A DNA stretch of 64,000 nt from the NCBI GenBank assembly GCA_040437565.1, contig JBDOQK010000039.1, positions 186,001 through 250,000 on the forward strand. The letters run 5' to 3'. This DNA comes from Albugo candida. Its lineage: Eukaryota > Oomycota > Peronosporomycetes > Albuginales. Under the pieces are notes generated by a model. It was not told the DNA's origin. It was given only the letters and a program-made list of their open reading frames with translations, and did no database searches. Made by a program: the position numbers and the translations under genes. Of the stretch, positions 18,725-26,697 are shown in pieces. Positions within the stretch are counted from its first letter, which is position 1. Each line of letters starts with the position of its first letter.

Positions 18725-19231
18725 TTACCTCTCGGGCTGTTTTCGATCACTTGTTTGGTACCACAGGATTTGTGACGCAAGCTCTTGCTGCGCTGGTGTC
18801 TTCTGAGCTTGAACTTTCATAAGCTCTTTGTAACTAGCCATCTTTTTTTTTGAATCAGAGTGTTTCGTGCAGATAGCTTCGAATTGATTTCGAACACGAT
18901 GAACATACCTCTTTGTATCCATTGTATCCGATGAATCGTCAGGCTTACGATCTGAGCTTTGCTTCGACGTGCCCCTTTTACCGCCTGGTTTTTTGTCTTG
19001 TACAGGTTGACTTGTTTTCGATCCTTTAGCTCCAGCTGGTAATAGCTTCCGAAATCTCGGTTTATCACCGGACGAGATAGATTCTTTGATGCCAATTAGT
19101 GGCTTTGGTTCATGTTGTATTATTGTAGCTAAGCTCGAGTATTCATCCTTCTCAGACGCTTGGATGGTAGAAGGCTGGTGAAGGAGCAGAAGCGCTGCAC
19201 TGATAGAATTAAAAGCACGCAGTGAATTCAT
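18725..19231 (-). CDS. Small secreted protein B, candidate effector
   Basis: 168 aa from the ATG at 19231, paralogue of secreted protein A. Signal peptide MNSLRAFNSISAALLLLHQP with probable cleavage after TIQA (residue 25). The mature region is basic, Lys/Ser-rich, with RFRKLLPAG at residues 59-67, the same distance from the cleavage site as in A. The region after the motif is low-complexity (KKPGGKRGTSKQSSDRKPDD) and the C-terminal 70 residues look helical. An in-frame ATG at 19279 would add 16 residues ahead of the signal peptide and is less likely because homology to A starts at 19231. No known domain. It lies in unit 2 between decayed PEN-2 and TBC1D22 copies. Effector role is inference. 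Confidence 0.7.
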   Translation of the reverse strand: MNSLRAFNSISAALLLLHQPSTIQASEKDEYSSLATIIQHEPKPLIGIKESISSGDKPRFRKLLPAGAKGSKTSQPVQDKKPGGKRGTSKQSSDRKPDDSSDTMDTKRYVHRVRNQFEAICTKHSDSKKKMASYKELMKVQAQKTPAQQELASQILWYQTSDRKQPER

Positions 19232-19464
19232 CAATGAGCAGTAATCTAGCTTTTTTCTGAATCGGTTACATTGAGACATATATTCTTTCTATGCTTATGT
19301 GGGTGTGAGTGCAGCCGGGTAACTGCATGGACCATAAAAAATCCAATAGATTCATCAAAATACGATCTAGAAGTAGCCATTCCAGCATGAGTTGCATAAA
19401 ACGAATGCATACATATTACTTGGTGGGTGTCTTTTGCATCAATCCATCCATTCCACCAAATCTT

Positions 19465-19564
19465 NNNNNNNNNNNNNNNNNNNNNNNNNNNNNNNNNNNN
19501 NNNNNNNNNNNNNNNNNNNNNNNNNNNNNNNNNNNNNNNNNNNNNNNNNNNNNNNNNNNNNNNN
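19465..19564. other. Assembly gap (100 N)
   Basis: The 66 bp at 19399-19464 recur at 19565-19630; overlapping contig ends. Confidence 0.95.
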
Positions 19565-20125
19565 AAACGAATGCATACATATTACTTGGTGGGTGTCTTT
19601 TGCATCAATCCATCCATTCCACCAAATCTTACACCCGAAGAGCTGGCTATAGGGACCTGCTTGAAAAAAAAACGTGGTAGCCTGACTTGAAATTGGAGGT
19701 CCTGCCTCGTCCACCATGTGTCAGTATGTTTATCAAGAGGGTGAATCGTAAACTTCGAAAAAAAACACTATAAAGTACATTCCATATTTGAGCAGTTTCA
19801 CTTTCGAAGGCAAAAGATCTCGACATCAACCAAGATGTATGATTACTAGTTCTATGCATCAGATTGATGAGTACCTTGCTTGTTTTTCCATGATTGCTCC
19901 GCAGATTCTTGAGTAAGTGAAATTAGATGTGAAATTCACCCAGTGTGTACCGAATAGACTGTCGGTACACAGGGATTGATTGTAGTGATGTAGCTAAGCC
20001 AGCTTTTAGCTTCGTCGACGTGCGCTCTGCCTACTTGATTCTTCAAGTTTATACGTGTTGAACATGACATTTCTACTGAAGAGCATCCGCCTACAATCGA
20101 TTGTATACTTTTCATATTACCATAT

Positions 20126-20225
20126 NNNNNNNNNNNNNNNNNNNNNNNNNNNNNNNNNNNNNNNNNNNNNNNNNNNNNNNNNNNNNNNNNNNNNNNNNNN
20201 NNNNNNNNNNNNNNNNNNNNNNNNN
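20126..20225. other. Assembly gap (100 N)
   Basis: 19888-20125 recurs at 20226-20463 with several single-base differences, so the flanks are probably two haplotypes of one locus. Confidence 0.93.
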
Positions 20226-20998
20226 CCATGATTGCTCCGCAGATTCTTGAGTAAGTGAAATTAGATGTGAAATTCACCCAGTGTGTACCGAATAGACTGT
20301 CGGTACACAGGGATTGATTGTAGTGATGTAGCTAAGCCAGCTTTTAGCTTCGTCGACGTGCCCTCTGCCTACTTGATTCTTCAAGTTTATACGTGTTGAA
20401 CACGACAATTATACCGAAGAGCATCCGCCTACAATCGATTGTATACTTTTCATATTATCATAGAGTAAAATGCACCTACACCATGCTACCTACGCTCACC
20501 TAGTGAAGAGGAAACTAAAAGGCTGTAGATGTCTCAGGACAGCATAAAAGTTTTTGATTTCATAAGCTTTGTTAAAAGCGAACGCGTGTTAGGGCCCGCA
20601 GCAAGTTCTTAGAAATTTCGGTTCTATTTGAGCAGAGCAATTATCACAATAGTTCAAATATGATTTTATAGCTTTTGATCTGGGATTGCTTCCCACGATG
20701 GTTCAAGTCAAACACATGGGAGTTACTGCTGCTCTACTCTGCTCATTTCCGTAGCTTTCATTCTGGTACCTTTTAGGAGTACAGTCCGACGACAAAAGGT
20801 CGAATTAATTCAAGACAGAAGTAAGTACATGGAGTTGCTTCAAGGTTTGGTTATATTCCTGGCATATAGAGGGCCTGAACGCGCAGATCACCAGCAGATC
20901 ACCAGCAGACCTAGTTTGGTGCTTCGTCGCCTTGTTGTCGCTCGAATTGCCACAAGGAGATCCGTACGATCACGCTGAACGGTTGTGCATGGAAATGA

Positions 20999-21098
20999 NN
21001 NNNNNNNNNNNNNNNNNNNNNNNNNNNNNNNNNNNNNNNNNNNNNNNNNNNNNNNNNNNNNNNNNNNNNNNNNNNNNNNNNNNNNNNNNNNNNNNNNN
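20999..21098. other. Assembly gap (100 N)
   Basis: About 20617-20998 recurs at 21099-21491 with substitutions and indels (for example AAATTGAG present only in the right copy near 21165). Probably haplotypes; the TBC1D22-to-NPHP4 junction is therefore seen twice. Confidence 0.9.
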
Positions 21099-21419
21099 AA
21101 TTTCGGTTCTATTTGAGCAGAGCAATTATCACAATAGTTCAAATATGATTTTATAGCTTTTGATAAATTGAGCTGGGATTGCTTCCCACGATGGTTCAAG
21201 TCAAACACATGGGAGTTACTGCTGCTCTACTCTACTCATTTCCGTATCTTTCATTCTGGTACCTTTTAGGAGTACAGTCCGACGACAAAAGGTCGAATTA
21301 ATTCAAGACAGAAGTAAGTACATGGAGTTGCTTCGAGGTTTGGTTATATTCCTGGCATATAGAGGGCCTGAACGCGCAGATCACCATCAGAAGTACTCCA
21401 AGACCTAGTTTGGTGCTTC

Positions 21420-22440
21420 GTCGCCCTGTTGTCGCTCGAATTGCCACAAGGAGATCCGTACGATCACGCTGAACGGTTGTGCATGGAAATGAGCAATTAG
21501 TGTGATGGTGCTACTTGGGATTTAGACCTTCTCTGTGAGACAACCAATGGAGTTTGGTGTGAAATAGAATGTCCAACGCATTATGGAGTCAAATTCCAAC
21601 ACAAATTATTCTTCCATACTTAACCCTCGAAAATTCACCAGACAACGAAAACAATCTTATGCTAGCGGTTGATGATCAAGTTTGTAAACATTTCGGACCC
21701 GGTAACTTTCCTACCCATCCATTGTGCCTGATTTCGCAATTATTTACACGCTTGCATGCAATCGGACGGTACCATACTCATTTACCCGAAGACGTCTCAT
21801 TTTGTGCCCGCATTATTCGGCTCCGAACCGCCGTCGATATTTGGCACTATCCATTTCAGATTGAGCCCAAATAAAGTTTTGCCCTTCTGGATAGAGGCGT
21901 GTTCGCCAGATTCCATCATCTAATCCGTGCAATGCGCTTGCCAAGCACAGATTCATGTCTCTGAAATATCGATTGAGTACGGCTTTAATCAGATCCTATT
22001 TATCAATCTACGCCACGACATATTTTGTTTGCAATTCTGAGAATCGGTAAACTCGCATTCAAGTCCAGCATCAAGTTAGCTGTTATGCAACACAGTCAGC
22101 TAATGTCAATGTACTACTGGACGAATCAATCAATGCGATTCGTTTCATCTTCGAGTACATATCAGCACTACAAGCTAAAGCCACACTGACTTTAGTGAAT
22201 CGCGCGTATAATTTGCATTTGCATTCGGGCAATTACNNNNNNNNNNNNNNNNNNNNNNNNNNNNNNNNNNNNNNNNNNNNNNNNNNNNNNNNNNNNNNNN
22301 NNNNNNNNNNNNNNNNNNNNNNNNNNNNNNNNNNNNATCGCGCGTACAATTTGCATTTGCATTCGGGCAATTACTATTCGTTCAAATGTCCTGTGTCACG
22401 CCATGATTGGTGAATTGAATTTGCTTTCCACCAATACGCA
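21420..22440 (+). pseudogene. Decayed NPHP4 3' fragment, unit 3
   Basis: Begins with a stretch encoding ELPQGDPYDHAERLCMEM, set against NPHP4 ELPLGNPYDQAERFRVEM, and continues with recognisable but frame-broken matches to the C-terminal Ig-like region up to the PEN-2 gene. The same start is also present left of the gap at 20932-20998. Confidence 0.75.
22237..22336. other. Assembly gap (100 N)
   Basis: About 39 bp left of the gap recur right of it with one difference (CGTATAAT and CGTACAAT). Confidence 0.93.
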
Positions 22441-22470
22441 CAAGAGTTAAAGGCAGTGAAGGACTCGAAC

Positions 22471-22975
22471 ATGGCAGAGCCGAACGAGACATTTCCTGTG
22501 CTCGGCGACACAGATGAGTGCAGAAAGGAGGGACCCAGCGATAAGAGCGACAAAAACGCTACAGACCATAATAGAGCTTCCGAGAATGCAGAAGGTCGTA
22601 ATCAAGTCAACTTTACGCGAAATCTAAGCAAGGAATCCGATGCATCAATTGCCAAGAAACTCTTTTTTGGTGGACTTGCATTCCTTCCATGGTTGCATTT
22701 TCTGAATGTCTTTTATTTTCGCAAATATCTTTTGGATGCCACTCAGGATCCACAAACAACGATGTGTAAGATTGCATTGACCTTACTTGTGTCTTGCGCG
22801 TTCAGCTGACTGTATATCAAATGACGCAGGGGTTCGTCGATCGTTTATAAGTGGCTGCTTTGTCACTGTGTGTTTTGCTATTTGGATCTTAATTTTCCAG
22901 CTCAAGTGGAGAGAGTATGGCTGGAACAATCTCATTATGAATATTCCAGATGCGGAGCTATATAGAGGATGGTGA
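22471..22975 (+). CDS. PSENEN: PEN-2, gamma-secretase subunit
   Basis: Small membrane subunit needed for presenilin maturation in the gamma-secretase intramembrane protease. Exons 22471-22765 and 22830-22975 join across a 64-nt intron (GTAAGA donor, ACGCAG acceptor) to give 145-146 aa. Recognised by KLFFGGLAFLPWLHFLNVFY (animal PEN-2 KYYLGGFAFLPFLWLVNIFW), then VRRSFISGCFV and a second hydrophobic span leading to QLKWREYGWNNLIMNIP. The N-terminus is about 40 residues longer than in animals, acidic and Asn/Ser-rich. The animal DYLSF motif after the last span is replaced by NNLIM; the following IP is kept. Upstream GTG at 22456 ignored. It is the only intact copy of three in the duplicated block. 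A presenilin gene elsewhere is expected but not in this window. Confidence 0.85.
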
Positions 22976-23334
22976 CGTTATGATAAGCCCAACGCAAAAA
23001 TGTATGTCGTGTAACTTTTGTATAATCATCGAAAGCAGTAATATTTCGCAATACGCTGTGCTGCATGACGATCAGTGTAGCAAGCACAATCAATCTATTG
23101 GGGTTTCGTTGATTGGTTTTGAATTGACTAATTTTCGAGAAATGCCCTACCTGATGCTAAGCTACTTCATAATTTATCCCACCCCGATAAATAGTACTCA
23201 TTATCACGCACGCTGATATCATCAGTATCTATTTCTTCGACGGCCTATTGCTAATTGTTCTCTACTCTTGTACGGGTAAATTTGTGGACGTATCATCATC
23301 TCCTTCTGGAATCGCGGGATACAATGGTCCCATC
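22976..23334. other. Intergenic region 3' of PEN-2
   Basis: No gene seen. It corresponds to the spacers between the PEN-2 copies and secreted-protein genes in units 1 and 2 (for example CATGATCAGTCTAGC near 16065 and CATGACGATCAGTGTAGC near 23065). Confidence 0.5.
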
Positions 23335-23445
23335 CAATCAATGCGTGTCATTTTATATTGAAGAGCGAGAAAAAATCGTTATCTTGACGCTTGCATAGTC
23401 GAAGGCCGTTGCAGAAGCGCTGCAACGATGGAATCCATCACATAA
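23335..23445 (-). pseudogene. Remnant of a third small secreted protein copy
   Basis: On the minus strand the signal-peptide end is still readable as SIVAALLQRPSTMQAS, matching SISAALLLLHQPSTIQAS of protein B, followed at once by a stop; the mature part has gone. It sits between PEN-2 and TBC1D22, as in units 1 and 2. Confidence 0.65.
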
Positions 23446-23764
23446 TGATACCAGTAATGGCAATATCTATAAATCATTCTGCGACATCGATCTATCCTAG
23501 TTTAATGTAGGTATAAGTGCGACCGCGTGATTGCATGGAACGTAGAGGAGACATTTGGTTCCGAATCAACAAGAATCCTGCTGAATAGTTGTCGGTACTT
23601 CCCGATTCGGGAAACAAATCATACACTAACTTCATGGAAAACCCGCCCCAAGTGCCGTCTTCGACTCAAGATGAGGTACGACATTTGGAGCTTGCATGAA
23701 GCTCGACAGCATAGAACTATGATTTTGCCGATAGGAGGAGCCAGCACGATTGCAGTGTCAACCA

Positions 23765-25277
23765 ATGGCAGTTTCATCGATAAAAAATGTGATTCATAAG
23801 TTTTCAAACAAAAAGAAAGATAAATCCAATCCAGTTTCAAGCGGGTTTTTCTCTAAAGGACAAAAAAGCTCACAGAAACAGCCGCAACAAAGTATGGCTG
23901 CTAGCTCCATGCATCAGATTTATGGTGGTTCGCTTCCCTCGGTATGGACGGCACAATCTTCAGTAAAAGCAAAAGGGACTCTTTCCAATCTTCTACCTAA
24001 GTCACCAAGTGAGGCTGAAACTGAAAGGACTAAGGAGCCTTATGGTAGCAGACAAGATTCCATCTCTATAATCCATGATAAAAAATCGACACTAGAGTTG
24101 TCAGCGCGCGCGAAAAGTTCTCGAAGCGCCTCGGGTAGCCTTCGAGCCGAGCAATTATCACAGCTATTCGAAAACGATGTCATAGATCTAGATAAATTAC
24201 GTGAGCTGAGCTGGGGTGGAATACCTCAAGAGTTCCGTTCAAATGCATGGAAGTTACTGCTGGTAAACTCTGCTCTCTTCAGTTGGAAAACTTACTTACA
24301 GATATCTTCTCCAGGGTTACATGCCGACGAAGAAAGATCGAAGAGAGGGAATGATTCAGCGCAAAAGACAGGAATATATAGACTTGCTTCGACAATATTA
24401 TTTTATACCCGATACGGATCGGGGCCTGAAGGAGCAAAACACTTTGCGGCAAATCTTGGTGGATATCCCGCGAACGAATGCTGACGTACCGCTTTTCAAA
24501 AACGAGCGCATTCATCAAGTTGGTGGACCACTAGTCCGCTTGATAATAAGTTGTTTTTACCATATTGTCTCTTACGTAGAGTATGGAGCGCATTTTGTAC
24601 ATTTGGGCTATTCGCCATCCCGCAAGTGGATATGTTCAAGGGATCAATGATTTACTGACTCCTTTTCTAGTCGTATTTCTGACACCTTTTGTCGGCAAGT
24701 TTTTCGATTCTCGTGTTGTTTCCAATGTATTGAATTCGCTCGTGTAGACAAGCCCCTTTACGCTGTTTTGGATGATTTTCCCGAGAAGAGCCTGCAACAA
24801 GTTGAAGCCGATAGTTATTGGTGTCTGACAAAGCTCCTGGATGGAATCCAAGATCACTACACGTTTGCTCAACCAGGCTTACAACGGATGGTGCAGCGGA
24901 TGGAAGATCTCGTAAATCGCTGCGACTCGGATTTGTATAAACACATTGTCGAAAAAGAAGCCGTTCAATTTGTTCAGTTTGCATTTCGTTGGATGAACTG
25001 CTTATTGATGCGAGAGATTCCATTGCAAGCCATTGTGCGTGTCTGGGATACGTATTTGTGTGAAGACAATGGGTTTGAGAGCTTTCATGTGTACGTTTGT
25101 GCAGCCATTTTGATGACTTTTGGAGAAAAGCTCAAAGAAATGGAGTTTCAGGAGTTAGTGTTATTTCTACAAAGTCTCCCCACCAAAGATTGGACAGAAG
25201 AACAGATTGATCCTTTATTGTCGAGAGCGTTTATTTTGCAGACATATTTTGCGGATGCACCCAATCATCTAAATTAG
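23765..25277 (+). CDS. TBC1D22: TBC1D22-type Rab GTPase-activating protein
   Basis: TBC (Tre2-Bub2-Cdc16) RabGAP, probably Golgi-associated by analogy. The N-terminal 130 residues are a Lys/Ser/Gln-rich linker. The TBC domain starts at LRELSWGGIPQEFRSNAWKLLL and holds the catalytic arginine finger in RQILVDIPRTN and the Gln finger in YVQGINDLLTPF. Later diagnostic segments: SYWCLTKLLDGIQDHYTFAQ, VQFAFRWMNCLLMREIPL and the C-terminus YFADAPNHLN (animal YMFADAPNH). Introns: 24263-24314 and 24519-24579 are clean. A third intron between about 24680 and 24770 is needed, but its splice sites are unclear (candidates GTCGGC or GTGTTG donor with GTGTAG or ACAAG acceptor). ATG at 23765 chosen. Its 5' half occurs as pseudogene copies in units 1 and 2. 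Confidence 0.85.
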
Positions 25278-25594
25278 CAGCGGTATTTCGGCCGGGTTTA
25301 GACACCACATGTTACGATATATGTAATTTTGAAGCGAATTTGGCTATCTTCGAGAAATTATTGGATGCATTGCTTCACTGCATGATACTTTCTGCGATGA
25401 CAAGTCCGAAGAAACGTTATACGCCCTCGTAACGACGATGAATTATCATACCAGAACTTCCTTAGCTGATTCTACCGCACTGAAATATATACTGTAACAA
25501 ATTAAACGGCTCGCTCTGTGTCGGGATACAAGAGCTCGAAGATCTGAGCTTGGATACTTTGATTGATCAATTGAAGACAAGTTGCGCTTTCCTT
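25278..25594. other. Convergent intergenic region
   Basis: Between the convergent TBC1D22 and WW/WH2 genes; 3' untranslated sequence presumably. Nothing else seen. Confidence 0.5.
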
Positions 25595-26485
25595 CTATGT
25601 GATGTTAAAATGGGCGAGGAGTTTATCCATCTTTACTTCAAGCTGCTTTAGGCGTTGCTCCACGTCCAATTTTGGGGCGGAACCTCTACTCACGGATGTA
25701 GAGGAAGCAAATTGCGGTGGTTCTGCGAATGTTGACGTTGAGGATGATGCTCCGCTGCTTGCAGCGCCTCTTCGAGCTGCTGCCTCTCGACTTTTCTTCA
25801 TTATTTCAGCAAGACCTCCACCACCACCCGAGTTCGTTGCTCCTTCCGAGCGCGCGTTGCCATTGGAAATCTCGGACGTCCCATTGTCTTGCCTACCTAG
25901 TACTAGTTATGCGTCTCAAACAATCACAACGGTGAAAATTGTACCGATTGGGAGCTTTCTTCAAGTTGCCTCCTGAACGAATGGCGTTGAGCATGGCGCT
26001 CATTCCGTCCATGGACCCTTTGCCATTGCTGGATTCGCAAGACCCATTTTCATTTCTGCGTTGTATGTTTCAGATTCAAATAGCAGGATCCATCAAATCT
26101 TTTTTCTTACACTGTGGCACTCAGCGATGACTTTTCTTTGACTTCAACCTTCTTCAGCTTTGCTCCTTGCTGTATTTGCGCTAGCAGACCACCTCTTCCA
26201 GCTCCTTCCACCGAAGACGATCTCGGTATTGATTCTTGTTTGGAATTGTTGGAACTAGACGTTCGCCGAACACCAGATGTGTGTTTATTATCGCGTTTTG
26301 TTGCATTCTTGCCAGACGTTGGATGATCCCAAGTGGTGACTTTTGTCTGTGTATTATAATAATACTCCTATGAAAGAAAGACATTTAAACATAGTAAAAG
26401 AAATGCTTTTTCCCTATTGACGTCTCACCTTCCCCTCCGCAGTTTTGTATGCGCGCCAAGGTGGCGCCAATCCCGCGCTTGCCAT
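25595..26485 (-). CDS. WW-domain protein with WH2-like actin-binding repeats
   Basis: 240 aa from four exons: 26429-26485, 26111-26367, 25945-26055, 25595-25892; introns 61, 55 and 52 nt, all GT-AG with consistent phase. The WW domain spans the first junction: PPWRAYKTAEGK then EYYYNTQTKVTTWDHP with both Trp and the final Pro. Three WH2-like segments follow: RGGLLAQIQQGAKLKKVEV, MSAMLNAIRSGGNLKKAPN and the weaker GGGLAEIMKKSREAAARRG. The first two have the amphipathic helix plus LKKV/LKKA linker that binds G-actin. The C-terminus (VEQRLKQLEVKMDKLLAHF) is a short coiled coil, possibly for oligomerisation. The architecture resembles a minimal Ena/VASP- or WIP-like actin regulator; no Arp2/3-binding acidic tail is visible. 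Divergent from WDR3. Confidence 0.75.
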
Positions 26486-26534
26486 CTCCGCTTCAATGTC
26501 AGATTTGCTCCGTAACTATTTTGCCCAATCAGTG

Positions 26535-26634
26535 NNNNNNNNNNNNNNNNNNNNNNNNNNNNNNNNNNNNNNNNNNNNNNNNNNNNNNNNNNNNNNNNNN
26601 NNNNNNNNNNNNNNNNNNNNNNNNNNNNNNNNNN
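26535..26634. other. Assembly gap (100 N) in a promoter region
   Basis: Lies between the divergent WW/WH2 and WDR3 genes; the flanks do not overlap, so promoter sequence may be missing. Confidence 0.95.
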
Positions 26635-26697
26635 AATTAGTACTTAACCGAATCACCACCATACGCTCATGTAGTTGGTGGTCAGAGTCTGACTTAA

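Larger units (their letters stand above)
19280..20925 (+). pseudogene. Decayed TBC1D22 5' fragment, unit 2
   Basis: Runs parallel to TBC1D22 from its leader to about 24440. Matches include GTGTGAGTGCAGCCGGGTAAC near 19305, GTGAATCGTAAACTTCGAAA near 19740, TTACTAGTTCTATGCATCAG near 19845, GAGCAGAGCAATTATCACA near 20633 and the segment around 20700-20880 matching the TBC domain start. No usable frame. Three gaps interrupt it. Immediately after it NPHP4 sequence begins again, so the duplication junction is TBC1D22 mid-gene to NPHP4. Confidence 0.7.
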
